53,763 nt of DNA. Origin: Deltaproteobacteria bacterium. GTDB lineage: Bacteria; Myxococcota_A; UBA796; UBA2385. Positions 1 to 7,098 of the stretch are shown here, piece after piece (position 1 is the stretch's first letter; the number at the start of each line of letters is the position of its first letter). The notes beneath the pieces are model-generated. The model did no database searches and was not told the DNA's origin. It worked only from the letters and a program-made list of their open reading frames with translations. Where the stretch lies: contig JAGYJW010000046.1 in the NCBI GenBank assembly GCA_018401435.1, positions 1-53,763 of the forward strand, written 5' to 3'. The position numbers were made by a program, and so were the translations under genes.

Positions 1-1
1 C

Positions 2-115
2 GTCCACCGCGCCGAGATCGTCGCCGTCGAAGCCGAGTCCTACCGCCTCAAAGAAGCCAAGGAACGCTCCACCCGCAAGGCAAAGGAGCGCGCCGCTCGG
101 AAGCGAAGCGGGTGA
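2..115 (+). CDS. istB: C-terminal end of IstB-like IS21 helper ATPase (partial)
   Basis: The window opens inside a reading frame that stops at the TGA at 113-115 and gives 37 residues. The piece HRAEIVAVEAESYRLKEA resembles the C-terminus of IstB, the AAA+ helper of IS21-family transposition, which usually ends with a short His-Ala-x-Val ... Gly/Glu-Ser-Tyr-Arg-Leu segment and a basic tail. The tail here is unusually long and Lys/Arg-rich. Walker motifs and the partner transposase gene istA would lie to the left, outside the window. The call rests on a short motif and is only moderately certain. Confidence 0.55.
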   Translation, partial: VHRAEIVAVEAESYRLKEAKERSTRKAKERAARKRSG

Positions 116-505
116 GGGCGAGGGGCCTGGGGCCGCGGCGGGCTGGCCACCGGATTCCCGCGGTTCCTGGTCACCGGCAACACCTCCAGCACCACCACGA
201 TCTCCGGTGCCGGGTGCAGCAGGTTGAGCAGGTGCGACACGCGCGTCCCGGTGCCCCCTTCGATTCGGCCCAGGGCCTTCTGTGAAGTCCCAGGCGCTGT
301 TCGTGCCCCCGGCGCCGACCGCGAAGAGGGACGCGACCTTCGAGGCCCTCTTCGCGGCAGGTGCGGAGCCCGCGCGGGGCCGGGCGGAGCGCTCGGCTGG
401 GTGAAGGAAAGGGGGCGGGTCCTTCGGCGACGCCTGACCCAGAAGCTGCGGGGTTGCGCACGCTAAGCGCAGCTTGTGTGTTATCCTGCGCTTAGGTGAC
501 CCCTG
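116..505. other. 390-bp gap with possible decayed fragments, no firm gene
   Basis: No convincing intact gene is seen between the IstB tail and the Fic gene. On the minus strand around 190-290 one frame reads RVSHLLNLLHPAPEIVVVLE, which recalls the end of HTH/recombinase-associated proteins found near serine recombinases; it has no clear start and runs antisense into istB. On the plus strand a 40-codon frame from a GTG at 282 to the stop at 402-404 looks like an isolated protein tail. Both are best read as remnants in a mobile-element scar. Confidence 0.25.
463..495. promoter_or_regulatory. Perfect 10-bp inverted repeat upstream of the Fic gene (putative operator)
   Basis: CTAAGCGCAG at 463-472 is the exact reverse complement of CTGCGCTTAG at 486-495, with a 13-bp spacer. 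The repeat ends 10 bp before the ATG at 506. Between the arms lies TGTGTTATCCT, which could carry an extended -10 element. The position suits a repressor operator, and the Fic protein itself has a C-terminal winged-helix-like part, so autoregulation is possible. There is no T-run, so a terminator is less likely. Confidence 0.5.
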
Positions 506-1792
506 ATGCCAACGATTGTCTATCAACGCTGGGAGCCCGACCCGACCGCCTTCGGTCCCCGCCGCGCACGCGCCGGTGGGCGCTACCGCGCCTTCGTCCC
601 CGACCCGCTGGTTCCGCGACAGGTGGTCCTGGATGCGCGCGTCGCCGCTGATGTGGCCGACGCAGAGCGTGCCCTCGCCACCCTGGACGCGTCGGTGGGG
701 AGCCAACAGGCGCCCCATCGGCTCGAGGTCCTGGCTCGGCTGCTGCTGCGTGCCGAGGCCGTGGGCTCCTCCCGCATCGAGGGGCTGGTCGTCAGCCCTC
801 GACGCCTCGCGCTCGCAGACCTGGACCCGGACCTCGAGCCGGCAAGCCACGCCCGAGAGGTGGTCGCCAACCTCGAGGCGCTGCGAGAGGCGCTCGCCCT
901 CGCGGATCGGGGCGGCGACATCGACGCGGACGACCTGTGCGGGGTCCACACCCGGTTGATGGCCGGGACGCGGGACGCGCACCTGGGAGGCCTGGTGCGC
1001 ACGGTCCAGAACTGGATCGGCGGACACACCCCGCTGGACGCCGCCTTCGTGCCGCCGCCGCACGAGCGGGTGCCAGCCCTGCTCGACGATCTCTGCGCCT
1101 ACCTGTCGGGCACCGATCACTCACCGCTGGTCCAGGCCGCCCTGGTGCACGCCCAGTTCGAGACCATCCACCCCTTCGCGGACGGCAACGGCCGGACCGG
1201 TCGGGCGCTGCTGCACGTCGTGCTCCGGCGACGGGGCCTCTGCCGGCGCTTCGTGCCGCCCATCAGCCTCGTCCTCGCGACCTGGTCGCGCCGCTATGTC
1301 GACTCGCTCATGGGCACGCGCATCGAAGCCGACCCGGGCTCGCCCGAGGACACCGAGGGCTGGACGCGATGGATCGAGACGCTGGCCGAGGCCACCCGGG
1401 TCGCCTGCGCCGAAGCCGAACGGTATGATGCCGCCGTCGCGGATCTCGTAGAGCAGTGGCGCGCCCGGCTTGGGGCGACGCCCAAGCCTCCGCGAGCGGA
1501 CGCCGCAGCGTGGGCGCTGCTGCCTTGGCTGCCGGCAGCGCCGCTGCTCACCGCTGCGGGCGCCGTCGAGCTGACTGAGCGCTCCCCGCGGGCCATCGAC
1601 GGCGCCATCGCCCAGCTCGTGGAGGCCAAGGTCCTCAAGCAGGTGCGCGGCAAGGCCCGATACCGCGTCTACGAGGCAGAGGGCGTGTTCGACCTCGTCA
1701 CCGACGCGGAGCGCGCGCTGGCCTCGCCGGCCCGCGACACCCGGCAGGAGAAGCCCGGCCGGCCCGTGCCTGCGCGCCGGAAGAAGCCGTGA
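506..1792 (+). CDS. Fic family protein (AMP-transferase fold) with N-terminal inhibitory motif
   Basis: The 428-residue protein has the full Fic core motif HPFADGNGRTGR at residues 222-233, with the catalytic His and the GNGR anion-binding loop intact. The SSRIEG at 88-93 matches the inhibitory (S/T)xxxE(G/N) helix placed N-terminal to the core, typical of class II Fic proteins, which restrain their own nucleotidyl transfer. The N-terminal part is a Fic_N-type region and the last 100 residues look like a winged helix (ELTERSPRAIDGAIAQLVEAKV). Such proteins usually transfer AMP to a hydroxyl group of a target protein; the target here is unknown. No separate antitoxin gene is adjacent. The ATG at 506 is the first in frame and follows the inverted repeat at 463-495. 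The next frame starts within its stop region at 1789. Confidence 0.9.
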   Translation: MPTIVYQRWEPDPTAFGPRRARAGGRYRAFVPDPLVPRQVVLDARVAADVADAERALATLDASVGSQQAPHRLEVLARLLLRAEAVGSSRIEGLVVSPRRLALADLDPDLEPASHAREVVANLEALREALALADRGGDIDADDLCGVHTRLMAGTRDAHLGGLVRTVQNWIGGHTPLDAAFVPPPHERVPALLDDLCAYLSGTDHSPLVQAALVHAQFETIHPFADGNGRTGRALLHVVLRRRGLCRRFVPPISLVLATWSRRYVDSLMGTRIEADPGSPEDTEGWTRWIETLAEATRVACAEAERYDAAVADLVEQWRARLGATPKPPRADAAAWALLPWLPAAPLLTAAGAVELTERSPRAIDGAIAQLVEAKVLKQVRGKARYRVYEAEGVFDLVTDAERALASPARDTRQEKPGRPVPARRKKP

Positions 1793-2305
1793 TCCTCTGC
1801 GCCGCTGGCGACACCCACGGTGCAATCGACCGCCTCTACGAAGACGTGCTGCGCTTCGAGGCGGCGCTCGGCCTTCGCTTCAACCATGTCCTGCACGTCG
1901 GCGACTTCGGCGTCTGGCCCGATGCCACGCGCATCGACCGGGCGACCCGTCGGCACGATGGCGCGGGTGACTTCCCCACCTGGCACGCCCAGGGCCGCGC
2001 CGCCCCGTCGCCCACGCTCTTCATCAAGGGCAACCACGAGGACTTCGCCTGGCTCGACGCTCGACCCGGTGGCGAGGTGCTGCCGGGCCTGCGCTACCTG
2101 CCCAACGGGACGCGCCTCGTCCTGCCCGGAGGCGTGACGGTCGAGGCGTCGGCGGCTGCCATGGGACGTCGAAAACGAGCGGGCGGGCCGGTCGCTCCAG
2201 GGCGCGGCGCGGCGCCACTACACCCGCGACGAGGTCGAGCGGCTGGGGGCCGGCCCACCGGTCGATGTGCTCCTTCTCCATGACGCCCCGGATGCGCTCG
2301 CGACC
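1789..2305 (+). pseudogene. Frameshifted calcineurin-like metallophosphoesterase
   Basis: From the GTG at 1789 (overlapping the Fic stop) the frame has metallophosphoesterase motifs in order: GDTHG near residue 7, a GDFG motif (HVGDFGVWPD) and GNHED. After about 2150 this frame turns into an Arg/Ala-rich shadow. The family-like continuation WDVENERAGRSLQG and VDVLLLHDAPDAL is in the next frame from 2162, so one or two bases have been gained or lost near 2145-2162. The reading then loses similarity after about 2305, where the normal histidine-rich C-terminal motif (GHxH) is missing. The gene therefore looks both frameshifted and truncated. The enzyme class hydrolyses phosphodiesters or phosphoprotein bonds with two metal ions; a natural substrate cannot be named. 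Confidence 0.65.
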
Positions 2306-2474
2306 AACGGAAGGACAACGGCGGGCACGGCCGCATCCCTCAGCGACGAGCAGCTCGCCGTGCTCGCCCGACGTCTCGAGCAGCAGCCGCCGCCGCCGAA
2401 TCGTGGTCTGTGGACCAGCGCCAAGACCGGCGCCTGGGTGAACAAGCCCTTCGACCTGGGCATCGCCTTCAAGC
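2306..2474 (+). mobile_element. Remnant of an IS630-like transposase (HTH region)
   Basis: The frame carrying the end of the phosphoesterase continues into LSDEQLAVLARRLEQQ and GLWTSAKTGAWV. This resembles the second helix-turn-helix of IS630/Tc1-type transposases, where a line such as LSxEQxxxLxxxL is followed by GLWTGPKVAxW. The similarity stops at about 2470 and no DDE catalytic region follows. It is a short orphan piece inside a chain of broken genes. The assignment is by motif memory only. Confidence 0.4.
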
Positions 2475-2476
2475 TG

Positions 2477-2494
2477 ACATTCTGTCGAGAATGT
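2477..2494. repeat. 7-bp perfect inverted repeat at a gene-fragment junction
   Basis: ACATTCT (2477-2483) and AGAATGT (2488-2494) are exact reverse complements around the 4-base loop GTCG. It sits exactly where the transposase-like fragment stops resembling its family and the next open frame begins. It may be a recombination or element end, or a chance hairpin. Confidence 0.4.
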
Positions 2495-3290
2495 TGGATA
2501 CGACTACCTCTGTACGAAGTCGGGAGAGCAGCAGATCTGCCGCGAGACGCCCAGGGTCAAGGACTGGTGCCAGGCCCTCGTGTCTGGCGGGGGTGAATGT
2601 ACGCCCGAGGCCGTCAAAGGCTTTGACCCTACCGTCACCGACGAGCAGGTGAAGGAGGGCATTCTGCAGGCTGAACAGGTGATGGGTCGGTACCGGAATA
2701 CGCCAGATTGGGAGAAGTTCAAGTTCCAGAACAACAACCGGGGCAACAAGCTGCAGGGCATTCTCTACGTGAAGGTGGACGAGCCGAACTGCCGCCTCCA
2801 GGTCACCGACCACTACAGCAGCCTCTACAACGGCGAACGGATCGAAGAACCCAACCCCGCTGGCACCAGCGCCTTCGTGAAGAACGAGCAGGGGGCGCTG
2901 TTGTGGGAGAGATGCGAGAACGCGCAGGACCTCATCGCGTCTGCCTCGGCCACATTCCCGAGCCGTCCCGAGGAGGGCATGCACCTGGCCCGCCACGAGG
3001 TGGGCAAGGACATCCACTTCTGGTACCTCGGCGAAGACGGCCGGGTGGCCACCGAGGGCTGCACCTATCGCTACGATCTCTGGCTCAACGGCAAGCCCCT
3101 GGGCCAGGGCCTGAGTCCCGAGGTGGTGGACGGCGAGAAGGGGAAGGAGCTGCGCTGGGGCTTCGGACATCGCTTCGATGCCCCCACGAGCAGCGCCAGC
3201 GGCGAGGTCTTCCACATGGTCTGGCGCAAGCGGTGCGCGGGCAAGGAGACCGAGCGGAAGGTGGCCTGCACCGCGGTGTTGGTGAGGTAG
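2478..3290 (+). CDS. Hypothetical protein, probably missing its N-terminus
   Basis: The frame opens right after a TGA at 2475-2477 and reads HSVENVGYDYLCTKSGEQ before any usable start; the first possible start is a GTG at 2580, which would give 236 residues. Protein-like composition begins upstream of that GTG, with cysteines (LCTK, ICRE, WCQAL), so the original gene probably began further left and was cut at the junction near 2475. The protein has no recognised domain. It is rich in aromatic residues and charges (KFKFQNNNRGNKLQGIL, HFWYLGEDGRV, MVWRKRCAGKE) and may be an extracellular or effector-like globular protein. No function can be given. Confidence 0.5.
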   Translation, partial: HSVENVGYDYLCTKSGEQQICRETPRVKDWCQALVSGGGECTPEAVKGFDPTVTDEQVKEGILQAEQVMGRYRNTPDWEKFKFQNNNRGNKLQGILYVKVDEPNCRLQVTDHYSSLYNGERIEEPNPAGTSAFVKNEQGALLWERCENAQDLIASASATFPSRPEEGMHLARHEVGKDIHFWYLGEDGRVATEGCTYRYDLWLNGKPLGQGLSPEVVDGEKGKELRWGFGHRFDAPTSSASGEVFHMVWRKRCAGKETERKVACTAVLVR

Positions 3291-3394
3291 GCGCGTCCGG
3301 CCCGCACCTGCCCGCAACACAGGCGGAGCCGGGAACCGTAGCCCCCGCCGTCGAGGAGGGTAGAGTGGGGGCTCTGTTGCCCAGGGAAGGCCCG

Positions 3395-5188
3395 ATGCCC
3401 CTCCTTCATCGCCTCTGCCCGCCCGCGCTGCTCACGGGGTTGATCCTCCTGGGCTGCCGCGGCGGCTCCTCCGACTCGCCTGCCGTCGCCGACAATGCCT
3501 GTGCCACCGGCGCCCAGGCTGCGGTCCAGACCTGCCTCACCGACTACAGCGCGGCGGCCTCGGCTTGCCTGGCGTCCGATGGCGCGCTCTGTGCTTCGGG
3601 CAGCGCTGGCCCCGACGCTGCGCTCGAGGCCCTGGCGACCTCGGTGGGCGGCGCCTGCGGAGAGGCGGGGCTCTTCGGTCTCAGCACCGACGCGACGGTT
3701 GCCCGCCTGCAGGCCGCCTGCGCCTCCGAGGCGGACTCCTTGGCCTGGCGCAGCTTCGGCGGGCCGCAGGCCGCCGTCTGGGCCGACGCCCCCGAGGACC
3801 GCGCCTGCATGACCGCCGTGCACGAGGCCAGCGTCGCGGAGGTGGCGGACCACCTCGAAGTCCTGGCCGACTGCGCCGAGGGCTGCGCCGATCTGTCCGA
3901 CCGGCGCGCGACGCGCACGGCCGCCGCCGCCGCCGAGATCACCGCGGCCTGTGGCGACACCGCCGACCTCATCGCAGTGGGGCCCCAGGGCCTCGCGGAG
4001 CGTGCCGCGCTGCAGGCGGACTGCCTGGCCGCCGCCGTCATGGAAGACGCCGGGTCGCTCGACCTGGCCTGTGGGCCTGACTTCGCCGCCTTCGACGCGC
4101 CCCGCGGGGACTGGACCCGGGTGCCGGTCGATCCAGACACCTGGGGGGCGATCTGCGGCGATGGATCCGACTACTCCTTCTGGATTCGGCCCGCCCCCGA
4201 GGGTGCGCCCCTGGACCGGGTCTTCATCGGCCTGCAGGGCGGCGGTGTCTGCATCTTCGAGAGCGACTGCATGGCCAAGCTCGACTCAGCACCCGGCCTC
4301 TTCACCGCCGAAGACGACGCGCCCGTCGCCCTGGGCCTGGTGAGCGATGATCCTGCCGTCTCGGTCTTCGCAGACTGGACCCAGGTCTACCTGCCCTACT
4401 GCAACCAGGACGTCTTCGCGGGCGGTGGCGCGGTGGAACAGCTTGGCGATCTCAGCCTGCCCCGGGCCGGCGCGGTCAACCTGCGGTCGGCCCTGCGCAT
4501 GACCCGCGACTTTCTCTGGCGGGAGGTCGATGCCGAGGGGGGCGATGGCTTCCGGCCCGACCAGGTTGTCGCTGCATTTGGGGGCTGGTCGGCTGGGGCC
4601 TATGGCACGCTCTACAACTACCATTGGGTCCTCGACGACCTGCAGTGGCCGCGCACCCTCGCCTTCCCCGACGCGGGGCTCGGCCTCGACAATGGCGAGG
4701 CGGTGGGGGTCAAGGCCCTGGGCGCGGTCAAGATCCCGCTCTGGGGTACCTTGCCCAACCTGCCGCCCTACTGTTTTGACGGCGACTGTGCGGTGGGCCC
4801 CATTCTGCTCGAGGCCCTCTCCCCCCGGCTGCAGACCGTCCCCGAGCAGCAGGTGCTGGTGCTCAGCAACCAGCGCGACGAGATCCAGCGCCAAGACGCC
4901 TACTTCTCTGAAGAGGTCAACTTCATCAACACGATGCGGGCCGACTACTGCCGCACCAAGGAGCTGCCGGGGGTGCACTGGTACCTGACCAGCGTGAGCG
5001 CAGAGAGCGTGCACGTGGTCAGCATCCGCGACGAGCTGTGGCAGGGCACGGTCGATGGCGTGGCCATGAACGACTGGTTCCGGTCTGCAATCGAAGCGCC
5101 GGAGACCCTGAGCAGCCACGCCGAAGAGGCGGACTTTGTGGCGGATATCCCGGGTGTTGAAGCCTTTCCCTGCGGCGTCGCGCCCTGA
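3395..5188 (+). CDS. Pectinacetylesterase/Notum-like lipoprotein
   Basis: The start is the ATG at 3395, giving 597 residues with a lipoprotein signal (LLTGLILLGCRGG; lipobox Cys near residue 19). The first 220 residues are Ala- and Cys-rich with spaced cysteines and look like an extracellular spacer. The C-terminal half carries the pattern of the pectinacetylesterase/Notum alpha/beta-hydrolase family: a Gly-rich oxyanion segment (LQGGGVCIFESDC), YLPYCNQDVF, and the nucleophile elbow GGWSAGAYGT with Ser399. A late His (ESVHVVSIRDE) could complete the triad. These enzymes remove acyl esters from polysaccharides or lipidated proteins; the substrate here is unknown. It should be attached to the outer membrane or cell surface. 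A 104-bp gap separates it from the previous gene. Confidence 0.75.
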   Translation: MPLLHRLCPPALLTGLILLGCRGGSSDSPAVADNACATGAQAAVQTCLTDYSAAASACLASDGALCASGSAGPDAALEALATSVGGACGEAGLFGLSTDATVARLQAACASEADSLAWRSFGGPQAAVWADAPEDRACMTAVHEASVAEVADHLEVLADCAEGCADLSDRRATRTAAAAAEITAACGDTADLIAVGPQGLAERAALQADCLAAAVMEDAGSLDLACGPDFAAFDAPRGDWTRVPVDPDTWGAICGDGSDYSFWIRPAPEGAPLDRVFIGLQGGGVCIFESDCMAKLDSAPGLFTAEDDAPVALGLVSDDPAVSVFADWTQVYLPYCNQDVFAGGGAVEQLGDLSLPRAGAVNLRSALRMTRDFLWREVDAEGGDGFRPDQVVAAFGGWSAGAYGTLYNYHWVLDDLQWPRTLAFPDAGLGLDNGEAVGVKALGAVKIPLWGTLPNLPPYCFDGDCAVGPILLEALSPRLQTVPEQQVLVLSNQRDEIQRQDAYFSEEVNFINTMRADYCRTKELPGVHWYLTSVSAESVHVVSIRDELWQGTVDGVAMNDWFRSAIEAPETLSSHAEEADFVADIPGVEAFPCGVAP

Positions 5189-5668
5189 GCCTGTCGCGCT
5201 GCGGTGAAGGCCGACAGGGCGCGCTGGTGGGGGGCGAGCAGCGGCCGCCGCCCGGAGGGCCGGCGCTTCGTCAACCGGTGTCGCTGTCGGGCTCCCTGGC
5301 CCCCGTCACTCGCCCGGACGCGCCAGGGTTGCGGCCAGCGGGGCATGGATCTCCGGGTCTGCGGTATGCAGGGCTCGGAGCAGCGCCCGCCTGGCAGAGG
5401 CCCATCGCCCGAGCGTTCAGCTGGGCGAGCTGGCGGATCTGGCGCATCAAGAAGGCTGCGCGGATCAACGGGGCCTTGGTCGGCGGCCTGAAGCTGCGCC
5501 CCAGAAGCCGTGGGTCAAGGCGGCTTCAGCCTCGGCGCCGTGGCGGTATCGGGGACTTCTCCTGATCCGGCGCAGAGCGAAGGCTCACATTCGTCACGGC
5601 TTTTCGCGCGCCATTGCAATGCGATCGCGCGGGGACTACTGGAGCGCGTTCCCTCTCGGAGTGAGACC
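5189..5668. other. 480-bp gap with a possible gene remnant on the minus strand
   Basis: No intact gene is seen. On the minus strand one frame ends at 5306 and reads ASARRALLRALHTADPEIHA, which has the look of a helical-repeat tail. A neighbouring frame upstream (LIRAAFLMRQIRQLAQL, around 5430-5480) seems to belong to the same lost gene after a frameshift. The rest is GC-rich sequence with no motif I recognise. The last 100 bases are more AT-balanced and should hold the promoter of the lipoprotein gene at 5669. Confidence 0.25.
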
Positions 5669-6985
5669 ATGTCCAACCGCGCCTATGCGACCTTCGCCCT
5701 TCTTCTTCTCGCCCCCCTCGCCGGCTGCGATATCGCCAGCGACCTGATTCGGGTCAATGTGACCGGCTCCGTCGATGTCGATGGCACCGCGCCCGCTGCC
5801 TACAGCCTCCAGCTCTACAGCTACAACGACAACAAGGCCGCCTTCGACACGTCCTACTGCTTCGACAGCAGCGACGGCGACTGCTACGGCCGGGTGAAGG
5901 TGGGCGAGCTGAACACCCCCGCCCAGGCCTCCGACGGCGGCGACCTCCCCGTCGAATGGGATGGCGAAGAGTTCACCCTCTCGGACGTGCCCGCCGACCT
6001 GCTCTATGTGCTGGTCGCCACCGGCGACGACGGCAGCGTGATCTGCAGCACCGACGTGGTCGGCTTTGACGAGCGCACCAAGGTCGTCACGGCTGCCTCT
6101 GCCATCACCCTCAGCACCGACGAGGGCCTGGACACCTTCACCCTGCCCCGCCCCGTGCGGCTGGTCTGCGACGCGGCCGCCACCGAACCCGATGCCCCCG
6201 CCAACGAGCCCGGCGGCGACCCCGGCGGCGACGACATCCCCGCCGGTGACGACCCCTCCGCCAGCTGGTCCAGCTTCCAGATCACCGACAAGAACGGTGG
6301 CGCCATCTACGCCGACGCCACCTCGGCCAACGCCACCGCCGATGTCGAATGCAACAGCAACTTCCCCAGCGTGCTGCAGGTCAAGGCCACGGCCGCCGAC
6401 GCGGCCCAGGACACGGCCTTCTTGCGCATCCAGTTCGGCTCGGGGGATGCCGCGACCTTCCGCACCATGGAGGTGCCGATCGTCGGCGGCGAGATCGACC
6501 AGTCCTTCAGCCTCACCGGCGGCTATGCGGTGGTGCAGCTCGACTTCGACGAGAACCTCGACGGCAACGGCGAATCCTACACCGTGAGCTTCTGTGACCG
6601 CGCCGACCCGCCGGCCCAGGAGATGCTGGTGCTGCTGAGCTGGGACAAGGACGACACCGACGTGGACACCCACATCTTCAGCCAGGGCTCCGAGGTCGCC
6701 TACTACAGCCTCAGCCAGCCCTGGGGTGATCTGGACATCGACGACGTCGATGGCTTCGGCCCCGAGACCTTCACCTCCAAGCCCGGTGTCGAGGGCAACC
6801 TCTACGAGGTCAAGGTCCACTACTACAGCGATCACGGCAATGGCAGCACCGTGGCCACCGCCCGCGTCCTCTACTACGACGCCAGCACCGGCGAGACCTG
6901 CGACATCACCGCCAGCCAGTCCATGAACGCCTATGAGTGGTGGAATGTCGGCGTCTTCGGGCCCGGCCTGGCCTGCCCGAACTAG
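5669..6985 (+). CDS. Lipoprotein with C-terminal DUF2135 (YfaP-like) domain
   Basis: The ATG at 5669 gives 438 residues and a clear lipoprotein signal (FALLLLAPLAGCDIAS, lipobox LAGC). The middle is Asp/Gly/Pro-rich (EPGGDPGGDDIPAGDDP) and probably a flexible linker between two beta-rich halves. The C-terminal part starts with EMLVLLSWDKDDTDVDTHIF, the signature of the DUF2135/YfaP domain, which is often found in secreted or von Willebrand-associated proteins and may bind calcium through its Asp residues. The reading upstream of 5669 in the same frame is Arg/Ser-rich and lacks a signal peptide, so it was not included. The role is unknown; surface location is inferred from the signal. Confidence 0.75.
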   Translation: MSNRAYATFALLLLAPLAGCDIASDLIRVNVTGSVDVDGTAPAAYSLQLYSYNDNKAAFDTSYCFDSSDGDCYGRVKVGELNTPAQASDGGDLPVEWDGEEFTLSDVPADLLYVLVATGDDGSVICSTDVVGFDERTKVVTAASAITLSTDEGLDTFTLPRPVRLVCDAAATEPDAPANEPGGDPGGDDIPAGDDPSASWSSFQITDKNGGAIYADATSANATADVECNSNFPSVLQVKATAADAAQDTAFLRIQFGSGDAATFRTMEVPIVGGEIDQSFSLTGGYAVVQLDFDENLDGNGESYTVSFCDRADPPAQEMLVLLSWDKDDTDVDTHIFSQGSEVAYYSLSQPWGDLDIDDVDGFGPETFTSKPGVEGNLYEVKVHYYSDHGNGSTVATARVLYYDASTGETCDITASQSMNAYEWWNVGVFGPGLACPN

Positions 6986-7008
6986 CACCTTCCCAAGGTT
7001 GCTCTTCA

Positions 7009-7038
7009 GGGGCGGGGCCTTCGGGCTCCGCCCCTTCT
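7009..7038 (+). terminator. Hairpin terminator with UUCG tetraloop
   Basis: GGGGCGGGGCC (7009-7019) pairs with GGCTCCGCCCC (7024-7034) around a TTCG loop, with one G-T wobble, followed by TTCT. It lies 24 bp after the lipoprotein stop and before the acetate kinase gene, so it probably ends the upstream transcript. Confidence 0.7.
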
Positions 7039-7098
7039 GCGTGGGGGAGGGTCGCGGCGTCGGGGGCGTCCTCGTTAGGGGGCCGCCTCGGAGGCCCC

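Noticed and set aside
5204..5565. Plus-strand open frames of 95-112 codons in the 5189-5668 gap
   Set aside because: They are Arg/Pro/Gly-rich without ribosome sites or motifs, and one minus-strand frame in the same region looks more protein-like.
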